A stretch of 64,000 nt of DNA, taken from positions 394,878-458,877 of the forward strand of contig JBMNFB010000009.1 in the NCBI GenBank assembly GCA_050949085.1, written 5' to 3'. The stretch comes from JBMNFB01 sp050949085. Lineage in GTDB: Bacteria; Bacillota; UBA994; UBA5500. Every line of letters starts with the position of its first letter. Within the stretch, counting starts at the first letter, position 1. The translations under genes were made by a program, and so were the position numbers. The notes below the pieces were generated by a model. That model made no database searches and was not told the origin of the DNA. It saw nothing but the letters and a program-made list of their open reading frames with translations. Positions 43,150-51,604 of the stretch are shown here, piece by piece.

Positions 43150-43716
43150 TTACGGATTAGTGAAGTCTACTGCCGGTGGGTTTTCTGCTCCAGCTACAGC
43201 CCCAAACAGCGCGCGTTTTTCAAACCCAAACAGTCTCGCCCAAAGGACATTCGGGAAACGGGCAATGTAGGTATTGTAGGTCGTCACCTCGTCATTGAAG
43301 AGCTCGCGACGCACCGCGATGCGGTTTTCGGTACCTTCGGTCTGAGACATGAAATCTCTAAAAACCGTTGAGGCCTGCAGCTGCGGGTAGGCTTCCACAA
43401 CGACCAGCAAGCGCCCCAGGGCTCCTTCCAGCTCGGCCGCTGCCGCCTGCTGCGCAGCCGGCGTCTGGGCACCCACCATCGCTGCCCGCGCTTCAGTTAC
43501 TGCCGAAATCGCCTCCTGCTCGTGAGCAGCGTATCCCTTGACTGCCTCCACAAGCTGAGGAATCAGATCGTACCGACGCTGCAGCTGTGTGTTGACCTGG
43601 GCCCAGGCATTATCTACGTTCTGGCTCAGTGTAACCATCCGGTTATAAGCGCCGATGAGGTTAAAAGCCAGGATCGCCACGACGCCCAGAGCGATTATCC
43701 AACCATAACGCTTCAT
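43150..43716 (-). CDS. lemA: LemA family protein
   Basis: 188 residues. An N-terminal membrane helix (5-22) is followed by the LemA coiled-coil bundle: NVDNAWAQVNTQLQRRYDLI, then PQLVEAVKGYAAHEQEAISA, and RELFNDEVTTYNTYIARFPN. LemA proteins are membrane-anchored helical bundles, frequently paired with TPM-domain proteins, as here (the TPM gene is next upstream). Molecular role is not established. Confidence 0.95.
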   Translation of the reverse strand: MKRYGWIIALGVVAILAFNLIGAYNRMVTLSQNVDNAWAQVNTQLQRRYDLIPQLVEAVKGYAAHEQEAISAVTEARAAMVGAQTPAAQQAAAAELEGALGRLLVVVEAYPQLQASTVFRDFMSQTEGTENRIAVRRELFNDEVTTYNTYIARFPNVLWARLFGFEKRALFGAVAGAENPPAVDFTNP

Positions 43717-43826
43717 GCTATACCCTCCTAAATCCAGATTGATGACTAGAGCTATAACTGACCGGGAAAAGCCGGTGAGATACTTTCTTCGCTAATCCAG
43801 CTGAGGGGGTGACACCAGCACCCCGT

Positions 43827-44591
43827 CTAGAACTTGCGCCTGGCACCACCGCCTCCACTCCGGCCACCGCCGAAACCGCCAAAACCTCCACCGCCGCGTC
43901 CATTGGGGCCACCCCAGTTGCCGCCTCGACCGCGACCGCCGCCGAGAAACATCAGCGGCAAGCGGATCAGGAGGTGCAGCAGCCAGTGTTGCCGGAAGAT
44001 GACAGCAAAGAGCAGCAGGAAGAGGTAGGCGCCACCAATCCCTGCGATTCCGACCGCCTGCAGGTCGAACTCCTTGCCTTCGCCTTCGTATTCCTCTATG
44101 GCTGCGGCCAGCTCGCGAGCGATAGTCTCCAGCCCGGACCCAAAGCGGTTCTCCTTCAGGTCAGACAGGGCTTTGTCCAGAATCTGCCCGCTCCTGGCAT
44201 CGGTGATGATCCCTTCCAGCCCGAGGCCGACCTCAATGCGAATCTCACGGGCCTCCATGTCCATCAACACGAGCAGACCGTCGTGCTCTCCCTCATCGCC
44301 GATACCCCATTCGCGAAACAGCCAGAAGGCATAGGAGTTGATACCCAGCGGTTCGGTTGTCGGCACCGTCACCACCGCCAGCTCTACACCCTTGCTGGTC
44401 CAGAGCATAACGGCGATATCATTTATCGCTCGTTCCTCGGCGGCGTCGATCACGTTGGCGAAGTCGTTGACCAGGCCGATCGGCTCTGGGAAATCCACAT
44501 CTGGCGCCCAAGCTGCCGCAGCCCAGGGGCTGAACAGAGCCGCCACAAGCAACATGCTAAGCAGAAGTAGGCTCTTCTGCCGAACTCTCAC
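43827..44591 (-). CDS. TPM-domain exported protein (YgcG type)
   Basis: 254 residues from GTG. The signal peptide (VRVRQKSLLLLSMLLVAALF then AAAAWA) is clear from this start; a longer frame from 44642 would hide it. The TPM domain is at about 35-165 (GLVNDFANVIDAAEERAIND, then KGVELAVVTVPTTEP and EVGLGLEGIITDARSGQILD). A membrane helix follows near 188-210, and the tail is glycine-rich (GGGRGRGGNWGG to GGGARRKF). It is paired with lemA. TPM proteins are linked to membrane-protein quality control or phosphatase activity in some organisms. Confidence 0.92.
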   Translation of the reverse strand: MRVRQKSLLLLSMLLVAALFSPWAAAAWAPDVDFPEPIGLVNDFANVIDAAEERAINDIAVMLWTSKGVELAVVTVPTTEPLGINSYAFWLFREWGIGDEGEHDGLLVLMDMEAREIRIEVGLGLEGIITDARSGQILDKALSDLKENRFGSGLETIARELAAAIEEYEGEGKEFDLQAVGIAGIGGAYLFLLLFAVIFRQHWLLHLLIRLPLMFLGGGRGRGGNWGGPNGRGGGGFGGFGGGRSGGGGARRKF

Positions 44592-44688
44592 ACCGTCACC
44601 CCCTGCAAGCGCTGACAAACTCGCGCCAAACATTCTGTCCATTACTAATACGGTATTCGCTGCCTCCGAGTTTCATCCTCTGGTTCTC

Positions 44689-45849
44689 TCAGGCAAGATT
44701 TTCTTTGCCGAGGCGGCGCGCCAGCCGCTGGCGGCGCCGTTCCAACGCAGCCAGTTCTTCCTGGGACAGAGGAACACCGAGGCTTTGCCGCCGCCGCTGC
44801 ACCAGCAGCATTTGTTCGGTAGCGGCCCAGGCCAGAGGCAGGTTTTTCAGTCGGTGCTCGTAGAGCTTGGCGATCTCCTCCAGCGGCACAATACTGTAAG
44901 GCTCAGCCCTGGACAGTTCCTCCCAGACCTGCAGCGCTTCCTCGAAGCGCCCCTGGCGCGCATAGAGCCGTGCCAGCTGCTGCTGGTATTTCTGTTTCTG
45001 GCGACGACCTCCCGGCAACTCCAGCCCGGCCCGAATGGCCTGCGCCGCTGCCCCTTCGTCGCCGGCGCGCAGCCAGGCCTCTGCCAGGCCGAAATACTCC
45101 TCCGCCCGCTCCAGCGAAGCGGCGGGACTGCTGCAGATGGCGGCCAGCTCCACCGCCAGTTCGAACAGGCTGACAATATCCTGGCGATTGTGCTGAAAAA
45201 CAATTTCCAGCGGCCCGCGGTCGCCGTTGGCGATATAATCAAAGTAGATGGCAGGTATCTCTGCCCCGGGCACGTCCTGCTGCCGGGTCAGATCCAGCTT
45301 GTACCGCTCCAGCGCCTGCAGCGCGCAGCTCTCCAGGGTGTGCCGCCAGAGGCGGCGCGCCGGGTGAAGCAGATCGAGGTGCAGCTGAGGGCAGAGGGCC
45401 TCCAGGCCGTTCAGCGTCAAGCGGGTGTTGATCAGGGGCAGATCGTAGCTCTTGCCGTTGAAACTGACCAGCACCGGTCTGGAGGTGAACTCGGCAAGCA
45501 CCTCCGGCCAAAAGGCAGCCTCCAGCGCCGGTGACGGTAGAAAATACTGCCTGACTGTCAATACTTCATTAGAGAAGGTACCGATGCCAATCAAGAATAC
45601 ATATGTTCCACTACCGGTGGAAAGACCGGTAGTTTCGGTATCGACGAAGGCCAACTGCTCCCAGGTGTAATCGGCCAACGCGGGCTCTCGACAGATGAGG
45701 CCGAGATCGCCGAGGGGCCTGGCCACCGAGTAGCTGCGGGAAAAGGCAGGCAGGGCAAAGCCAGTGTCCATCTGGGCTGCCGCTGGCGCTGGCGACTCTA
45801 CCGGCTCCAGCTTGGTGAGCAGGCTCAATCGTTCACGCAGGCTCATCAA
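44689..45849 (-). CDS. YprB-type RNase H-fold exonuclease with TPR-like tail
   Basis: 386 residues. The DEDD-type nuclease domain is at about 60-235: Exo I AFVDTETTGLSTGSG, Exo II LVSFNGKSYDLPLI, Exo III HNRQDIVSLFELAVELA. The C-terminal 140 residues carry helical tetratricopeptide-like repeats (AEEYFGLAEAWLRAGDEGAA and YARQGRFEEALQVWEELSRA). It belongs to the YprB family often linked to the helicase YprA; no helicase is adjacent here. It is transcribed away from the murC array. Confidence 0.9.
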   Translation of the reverse strand: MMSLRERLSLLTKLEPVESPAPAAAQMDTGFALPAFSRSYSVARPLGDLGLICREPALADYTWEQLAFVDTETTGLSTGSGTYVFLIGIGTFSNEVLTVRQYFLPSPALEAAFWPEVLAEFTSRPVLVSFNGKSYDLPLINTRLTLNGLEALCPQLHLDLLHPARRLWRHTLESCALQALERYKLDLTRQQDVPGAEIPAIYFDYIANGDRGPLEIVFQHNRQDIVSLFELAVELAAICSSPAASLERAEEYFGLAEAWLRAGDEGAAAQAIRAGLELPGGRRQKQKYQQQLARLYARQGRFEEALQVWEELSRAEPYSIVPLEEIAKLYEHRLKNLPLAWAATEQMLLVQRRRQSLGVPLSQEELAALERRRQRLARRLGKENLA

Positions 45850-45958
45850 TCATGATCACCTCAACCATATGTTCGCCGCGCCAGAATGCCAATCCTGCCA
45901 ACGCAAAGTGCTGAAGGTACTGGGGGATTTTTGTCGAATTACGGTAAGCGAACTCAGC

Positions 45959-45988
45959 TTATCACAGAGGATTTTTGGCGGGCATAAT
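45959..45988 (+). promoter_or_regulatory. possible promoter upstream of the murC hairpin array
   Basis: TTATCA (45959-45964) and CATAAT (45983-45988), 18-bp spacer. A GCCTGCGTCC-TGA-GGACGGAGGC hairpin follows at about 45997-46019. Weak match; the murC transcript must start somewhere upstream of the array. Confidence 0.35.
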
Positions 45989-46042
45989 ATACTTTAGCCT
46001 GCGTCCTGAGGACGGAGGCAACCAGCACGTTCACTGAATACG

Positions 46043-46355
46043 CCTTATCTAACTCGCAAGTCCTTGCGGACCTGCTACAAGGAACCAGCTGATGTTTGGC
46101 AAGCAAACATCACCTTATTTAACTCGCAAGTCCTTGCGGACTTGCAACAAGGAACCAGCTGATGTTTGGCAAGAAAACATCACCTTATCTAACTCGCAAG
46201 TCCTTGCGGACTTGCTAAGGAACCAGCTGATGTTTGGTAAGCAAACATCACCTTATCTAACTCGCAAGTCCTTGCGGACTTGCTACAAGGAACCAGCTGA
46301 TGTTTGACAAGCAAACATCACCTTATTTAACTCGCAAGTCCTTGCGGACTTGCTA
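46043..46355 (+). repeat. tandem array of 68-70-bp dual-hairpin units upstream of murC
   Basis: Units begin at 46043, 46113, 46183, 46251 and 46321 (periods 70, 70, 68, 70). Each contains hairpin A (GCAAGTCC-TTGC-GGACTTGC) and, except for the last, hairpin B (GATGTTTG-GCAAG-CAAACATC). The final hairpin A runs directly into TAAGGAGG, the ribosome site of murC. Sequence and orientation relative to the gene are the same as in the disA array at 13879-14167. Confidence 0.95.
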
Positions 46356-46368
46356 AGGAGGTCGAGCA

Positions 46369-47760
46369 ATGCCTTCCCTGTTGGGTCTGGATGATATCGA
46401 TCACATCCACTTTATCGGCATCGGTGGAATCAGCATGAGTGCCCTCGCCACCATTTTACTAAAGCGCGGCTGGCAGGTCACCGGTTCCGACCTGAATCAA
46501 ACCCATCTCACCGATCGCCTGGTCAAGGCCGGCGCGCGGGTATACTCCAATCACCAGGCAGCTAATGTTCACGGGGCTGATGTCATCGTCTATACATCGG
46601 CTGTCCAGCCAGACAACCCCGAACTCGTGGAAGGCAGGCGCCTGGGCATCCCCATTTTCACCCGGGCCGAGCTCCTCGGGGCACTGATGGCCGAGGCCCA
46701 GTATGGCATCGCCGTCGCTGGTTCCCACGGCAAGACCTCCACCACGGCGATGATCGGCCTGGTGCTGGAACACGCCCAGCGCAACCCTACCGTGTTGGTC
46801 GGTGGCGAACTGGAAGCGATCAACGGCAACGTCAAAGTAGGCAACGGCGAGTTCCTTGTGGCCGAGGCCTGCGAGTACTTCGATAGCTTCCTGGCCCTGC
46901 GCCCGTTCATCGGTGTAATCCTCAACATCGATCGCGACCATCTCGACTATTTCCGCGATCTGGAGCATATCAAGCAGACATTCCGGCATTTTGCCGAGCT
47001 GATCCCGGCGGACGGCGCCCTGGTAGCCTTCATTGACGACGCCAACGTGCGCTCGATTCTCCCCGACCTCCCCTGTCAGGTTATTACATATGGAACCGAT
47101 CCCGCTGCCGAGTGGCGGGTGGATAATATCCAGCTGACCCCGGGCGGCAGCACCTTTCAGGTTTATCACCACGGAATGCCGATCGGGAGCTTTGGGCTGC
47201 GCATTCCCGGCCGACACAACGTGCTCAACGCCCTGAGCGCCATCGCCGTCTGCCACAAGGCTGGGCTCAGTCTGCCCCAGATTGCCCACGGGCTGCAGCG
47301 CTACCACGGGCTGCAACGCCGTTTTGATATGTTGGGGTATTATCATGGGGCGACCATCTACGACGACTACGCGCACCACCCCACCGAGATCAGCGCTGCG
47401 CTGGCGGCGGCACGCACCTATCGTCCAGAGCGGACGATCTGCGTGTTCCAGCCCCACACCTATACCCGCACCAAAGCGCTGATGCAGGAATTTGCCCATG
47501 CTTTCAACGAGGCCGATATGGTGATCATCACCGATATCTATGCCGCCCGGGAGCGGGACACCTATGGCGTGAACTCCACCCAGCTGGTGGAGCAGATGCA
47601 GCGCATCCATCCCCGGGCCCTGCATATCGGCTCGCTGGATGACGCCGCTGCGTTTCTGCGCCAGGAGCTGCGCCCCGGCGACCTGTTGATCACCATGGGG
47701 GCCGGCGACGTCTACCGGGTGGGAAGGATGCTGCTGGCCGAACAGCGGCAGGCGCTCTAA
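46369..47760 (+). CDS. murC: UDP-N-acetylmuramate-L-alanine ligase
   Basis: 463 residues. MurC adds L-alanine to UDP-MurNAc, the first peptide step of peptidoglycan synthesis. The N-terminal UDP-binding domain has HFIGIGGISMSALA (14-27). The ATP loop is AVAGSHGKTSTTAMIG (about 115-130). Central-domain motifs include NIDRDHLDYF and PGRHNVLNALSAIA. The C-terminal ligase domain has YDDYAHHPTEI and FQPHTYTRTK. AAGGAGG lies at 46355-46361, fused to the hairpin array. It is monocistronic, ahead of the AspRS T-box. Confidence 0.97.
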   Translation: MPSLLGLDDIDHIHFIGIGGISMSALATILLKRGWQVTGSDLNQTHLTDRLVKAGARVYSNHQAANVHGADVIVYTSAVQPDNPELVEGRRLGIPIFTRAELLGALMAEAQYGIAVAGSHGKTSTTAMIGLVLEHAQRNPTVLVGGELEAINGNVKVGNGEFLVAEACEYFDSFLALRPFIGVILNIDRDHLDYFRDLEHIKQTFRHFAELIPADGALVAFIDDANVRSILPDLPCQVITYGTDPAAEWRVDNIQLTPGGSTFQVYHHGMPIGSFGLRIPGRHNVLNALSAIAVCHKAGLSLPQIAHGLQRYHGLQRRFDMLGYYHGATIYDDYAHHPTEISAALAAARTYRPERTICVFQPHTYTRTKALMQEFAHAFNEADMVIITDIYAARERDTYGVNSTQLVEQMQRIHPRALHIGSLDDAAAFLRQELRPGDLLITMGAGDVYRVGRMLLAEQRQAL

Positions 47761-47793
47761 TTATAAGTATAGAGGGAATATCCCTAATGGATG

Positions 47794-47823
47794 TTGACCG
47801 GAAGGGCAGGCTGACTGTATAAT
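47794..47823 (+). promoter_or_regulatory. sigma-A promoter of the aspS T-box
   Basis: TTGACC (47794-47799) and consensus TATAAT (47818-47823), 18-bp spacer. Confidence 0.75.
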
Positions 47824-47829
47824 TCAGAC

Positions 47830-48064
47830 AACCGGCGATGATTGCGGAGAGTAGTCGAGGTGCGCAGGCATAGCGACCTGGGGAGGGTGCAAGCCCAGGG
47901 CTGCAGCCTGGATGAAGGACACCGCATGAGCTGCCTGTGACAAAGCAGGCCGGGTCTTTCCCGATATAGAAAGCAAAGCCGGATGCGAGCCAATTGTTCG
48001 CATCAACCAGGGTGGCACCGCGGGCAAACCCCTCCTCGTCCCTGAGACGAGCGAGGGGTTTATT
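47830..48064 (+). promoter_or_regulatory. T-box leader of aspS (Asp specifier GAC)
   Basis: Stem I with GGAGAGTAGTCG, specifier loop GATGAAG-GAC-ACC (GAC at 47918-47920, aspartate), T-box AGGGTGGCACCGCGG at 48009-48023, and the terminator AAACCCCTC-CTCGTC...GACGAG-CGAGGGGTTT ending at 48062. Confidence 0.92.
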
Positions 48065-48085
48065 AGCTATTGGGAGGTGCTTTTT

Positions 48086-49381
48086 TTGTTGGAGAAAAGA
48101 GTGTTGTGCAGTGAGTTGCGTAAACACGCAGGACAGGAGGTTACCATCGCCGGCTGGCTGCGGCGCGTGCGGCGCGTCGGCCGCCAGCTGGCTTTCTGGG
48201 TGGTGCAGGATCGCAGCGGCTGGGCGCAGGCGGTGCTGGCAGGCGAGCTGGGGCAGAATACGCCACCCCTGGAAAGTGTCGTGCGCATCGAGGGAATGGC
48301 GGTGACGGCCAACTCGGCCCAGGGGGTGGAGCTACAGGCCAGGGCGGTCGAAGTGCTATCCTTCGCTCAGGCTGAGCTGCCCTTTGAGATCAACCAGCCC
48401 GAGATCAAGGCCGGGCTGGATCTGCAGCTGGATCACCGCGTGCTCAGCCTGCGTCATCCAGCGGCTCAGGCCGTCTTCCGCATCCAGTCAACGATTGGCG
48501 AGGCTTTCCGTCGCTATCTGCTGGGACAGGGTCTTGTTGAGGTGCATACCCCCAAGATCGTAGCCACCGGCACTGAGGGCGGCGCCGAGTTATTTCCCGT
48601 GCAATACTTCGAGCAGTCGGCTTTCCTGGCGCAGAGCCCCCAGTTCTACAAACAGATGCTGGTCGCCGCCGGCTTCGAGCGCGTCTTTGAGGTTGCCCCG
48701 GCCTTCCGCGCCGAGGAGCACAACACCTCGCGCCACACCAATGAGTTCACTAGTCTCGACCTGGAGATGGGCTTTGTTGAACATGAGGATACGCTGATGA
48801 ATCTGGAGGAAGCTTTGCTTAAGTTTGTGGTGCAGGAAGTACAGGGGAGGCACGCAGCGGAGCTGGAGTTGCTGGGGGTGACGCTCCCCACCATCAGCCG
48901 CATTCCCCGCGTTACACTGGCCGCGGCGCAAGGGATTCTACAGGAGCGCTACGGCCATTCGTCGCCAGCCGGCAACCTAGACCCTCAGGGCGAGAAGCTG
49001 CTCTGCCAATATGCTGAGGAGGAGCACGGGACTTCCCTGATCTTCGTCACCCACTACCCGGCAGCGCATCGCCCCTTCTACGCCCTGCCCTGTGCAGACG
49101 ATCCGGAGTTGACCCATTCCTTCGATCTGCTCTGCAAGGGGGTGGAAGTCACCACCGGCGGCCTGCGCATCCATCGGGCCGAGCAGCTACGCACGGCCAT
49201 GCAAGGCCGCGGGCTGGAACCCGCGGCTTATGGCTTCTATCTCGAGGCATTTGAACTGGGGGCCCCACCCCACGGCGGCTTCGCCATCGGCCTCGAGCGC
49301 CTGACTGCCCGCCTCTTGGATCTCGACAACCTGCGCCAGGCGACCCTCTTCCCACGGGATAGAACGCGGCTGGTGCCATAG
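48086..49381 (+). CDS. aspS: archaeal-type aspartyl-tRNA synthetase (AspS2, possibly non-discriminating)
   Basis: About 431 residues, much shorter than the 590-residue bacterial AspRS because the GAD insertion domain is missing. The OB-fold anticodon domain is at 15-105 (EVTIAGWLRRVRRVGRQLAF). Class II motif 2 is FRAEEHNTSRHTNEFTSLDL and motif 3 is GGFAIGLERLTARLL. This form is the archaeal/eukaryotic type, which in some bacteria charges both tRNA-Asp and tRNA-Asn for the amidotransferase route to Asn-tRNA. The T-box reads Asp, not Asn. TTG at 48086 is eight bases from GGAGG; the TTG at 48089 is an alternative. Asn charging is inference. Confidence 0.9.
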   Translation: MLEKRVLCSELRKHAGQEVTIAGWLRRVRRVGRQLAFWVVQDRSGWAQAVLAGELGQNTPPLESVVRIEGMAVTANSAQGVELQARAVEVLSFAQAELPFEINQPEIKAGLDLQLDHRVLSLRHPAAQAVFRIQSTIGEAFRRYLLGQGLVEVHTPKIVATGTEGGAELFPVQYFEQSAFLAQSPQFYKQMLVAAGFERVFEVAPAFRAEEHNTSRHTNEFTSLDLEMGFVEHEDTLMNLEEALLKFVVQEVQGRHAAELELLGVTLPTISRIPRVTLAAAQGILQERYGHSSPAGNLDPQGEKLLCQYAEEEHGTSLIFVTHYPAAHRPFYALPCADDPELTHSFDLLCKGVEVTTGGLRIHRAEQLRTAMQGRGLEPAAYGFYLEAFELGAPPHGGFAIGLERLTARLLDLDNLRQATLFPRDRTRLVP

Positions 49382-49422
49382 AAGGCGTGGCACAAGAACG
49401 CCTGTGATGGGCATATGGAAAT

Positions 49423-49453
49423 CAAGCCTGCGGCGTTTACTCCGCAGGCTTCT
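49423..49453 (+). terminator. hairpin after aspS
   Basis: AAGCCTGCGG-CGTTTACT-CCGCAGGCTT followed by CTTGCG. Strong stem, weak T run. It also marks the end of similarity of the decayed gene on the opposite strand. Confidence 0.65.
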
Positions 49454-49479
49454 TGCGTTATCCGGATCCTCAGTCCGTT

Positions 49480-51329
49480 CGGCCTCGCCCCGCGGAAGAC
49501 GTTGTTCCTGACTACTGCCTTCGAAGTTATAGCTCTGTAAATCTCGACGAGCGCCAAAGAGCTGTCATCTACCACAGTGTCAAACTCACAGCCTTCGATA
49601 ACGACGGTGCCGGGCATGTTATCCCTATCACCGCCATACTGGTTTCTTTGCAGATATATGTGGGATCTGCCCCCCTGGAAGATACAGCTAATAACCTCCA
49701 GAGAGTCGACATGTGTCAGATCCGACGCCCAGACAAAAGTCTGAGAATCGTTGCCGCGGAACGTCAAATTCTCCAGGCGCACCTTGGCATTGTTGGACAG
49801 GCTAAAGACATAATCGCTTCCGTTGGTCGCATTGATGATGGTCCCCGCATGCTCACTGCCCACAATCGTCAGCTCCAAGGACAGCGAGACGGTGCTATTG
49901 ACCTGATACTCGCCTGGCGCCAGCATTACCGTATCGCCAGGTTCGGCTGCAGCAACGGCATCCTGAATACTGCGCTTTCTGCAGTCACGAACATGTGACC
50001 CGGCAGAACCCGGACGAAACCGTTCCTGCCACCCTTGCCCTTATGATAGATCCGACTCTCCAGCCGGAAGTGCTCCTCCAGAGTCATCTCCTCGGGGAAC
50101 TTGCCGTCATAGGTATTCGCTGTAGCGTCTAGCCTGAACGTGACCGCGACATGGCTCAGGTTGAACACAGTGCCATGCACACCAAACTCGTTGCCTGAAA
50201 TTGTGTATTCCCCTGCAGTGGGAGTTGTCCCGCCAAAGGAGATGTGCGTTCCATTGCCAGCGCAGAAGATATTTCCTGCAACGGTGATCGCCGCGGAGAA
50301 GTCGTCCAGATTAAGCGCGGTTCGATTGACAGAGAATGCATTGTCTCTGATGTCTAACGTCTGCGGCGGCCTGCTCGGCAACAACCACCTCGATGCCGTC
50401 TACATTATAGGCCACAACCCGGATCTTGCCGGAAGGCATCCCTTCGATCACTACGCGAGCGATCTGGCCACCATAGATGCGAATACTGTCGCCCCCACCG
50501 CCGCGGACGATCAGCTCGCCCTGCACCGCAATATTCTGCAGCGTCACATCGCCATCGCCGACCCCCTCAGCAATGATCAGGTCGCCGCTGATGATGTAGT
50601 TCTGCAGGGTAACGCCTTCTGCCTTGATGATCACTTTCCCGTCAAAGGTCTCGGCTCCAGTTCCAGGACCGTATGTGCCGGCTTCGGTAATCACCCAGTC
50701 TTCTTCCTCGGCCTCAGTGGGCATGATGCAGTCAAGAGCAGAAACGGCTTCAGCCCGGGTGATATTCCGGGTTGGACGGAAGCTGCCATCCTCGTAGCCG
50801 CCCATGGCTCCCGCGGCAGCTACCGCGCCGATGACGCCCCTGCTCCAGGCGGGGATGGCAGCTGCATCGGTGAACCTCTCAGCCGCAGCTGCGTTCTCCT
50901 CCAGGCCCAAGATGCGGGAGATGATTGCTGCTGCTTCCTGACGGGTGATAGGTGCAGCCGGCCGCACTGTGCCGTCTTCGTAACCGGCAATATATCCTGC
51001 GGCTATCGCTACCAGCACCACCGGGGCATACCAGGCGTTAGCAGGCACGTCAGAGAAGTGGCCGCCGCATCTCCCTCAAACCTGAACACCCGGTGGACGA
51101 AAGCCATGAACTCGGCCCGGGTCACTGGATTGTTGGGTCAGATGGTCCCGTCCTCGTAACCGCTGATCAGCCCCTGCTCCTGCCACCGGCAGATGACTTC
51201 CCCAGCTCAGTGACCGCTGATGTCCGATGCAGCAATTCCTGCTGCCGGTGTAATAACGGGGCTCAGAATCAGCATGATCGCCATAGCGATAGCCAGGTAC
51301 TGCTTGTATCCTGCGTGTCGTTTCAACAC
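49480..51329 (-). pseudogene. decayed S-layer-homology (SLH) / beta-helix surface protein gene
   Basis: Read from GTG at 51329 (AGGAGG upstream): a signal peptide (YLAIAMAIMLILSPVITPAA), then SLH repeat 1 with two in-frame TGA stops. One (51209-51207) stands where SLH domains have Trp (DISGH-stop-AGEVI), the other (51140-51138) where they have Arg (EDGTI-stop-PNNPVTRAEF). Frame changes follow near 51065, 50360 and 49975. Between them SLH repeats 2 and 3 (GYIAGYEDGTVRPAAPITRQ; GGYEDGSFRPTRNITRAEA) and a right-handed beta-helix-like region (LQNYIISGDLIIAEG; RLENLTFRGNDSQTF) read well. The 3' part is lost at the aspS terminator. SLH domains bind secondary cell-wall polymers. Multiple independent lesions make this a true pseudogene rather than an error. 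Confidence 0.85.
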
Positions 51330-51537
51330 CAGACCCTCCTCGCATGAATCGCACGCAGCTAGCAACTACCACAAGAGATACCGCCAGCGTCATAAGTCTA
51401 GGGAGACCAGCCAGCTCCTTCCTACTGGCGCTCCATATAATGGCTATTCGCAATTGCGCTGCAACTCCCTGCACCACAATCCGGGACTTATGTCGATGTT
51501 GAGCATGGTTTAGCACGGATCTAGGCGCGAGATGAAG

Positions 51538-51581
51538 AAAAGAACCCCGTGCAGGAGCTGATTGCTACCTTTACGGGGTCC
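51538..51581 (-). terminator. terminator of the giant surface-protein gene
   Basis: On the minus strand GACCCCGTAAA...GCACGGGGTTC with a TTTTC tail, about 25 bases past the stop codon. Confidence 0.7.
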
Positions 51582-51604
51582 TAACGAATACAGCGCCCAG
51601 AAGG

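Noticed and set aside
43017..43150. Manganese (yybP-ykoY) riboswitch before the GDT1-type gene
   Set aside because: Looked for because the family moves Mn2+, but the 70-bp gap holds only the lemA terminator and no conserved loop motifs.
51138..51209. TGA recoding (Trp or selenocysteine) in the SLH gene
   Set aside because: The two TGA codons replace different residues (Trp and Arg), and further frameshifts follow. TGA is used as a stop elsewhere in the window. Decay is simpler.
51076..51516. 146-residue reading frame at the 5' end of the SLH pseudogene
   Set aside because: It is in the wrong frame for the signal peptide and SLH motifs and has no ribosome site.
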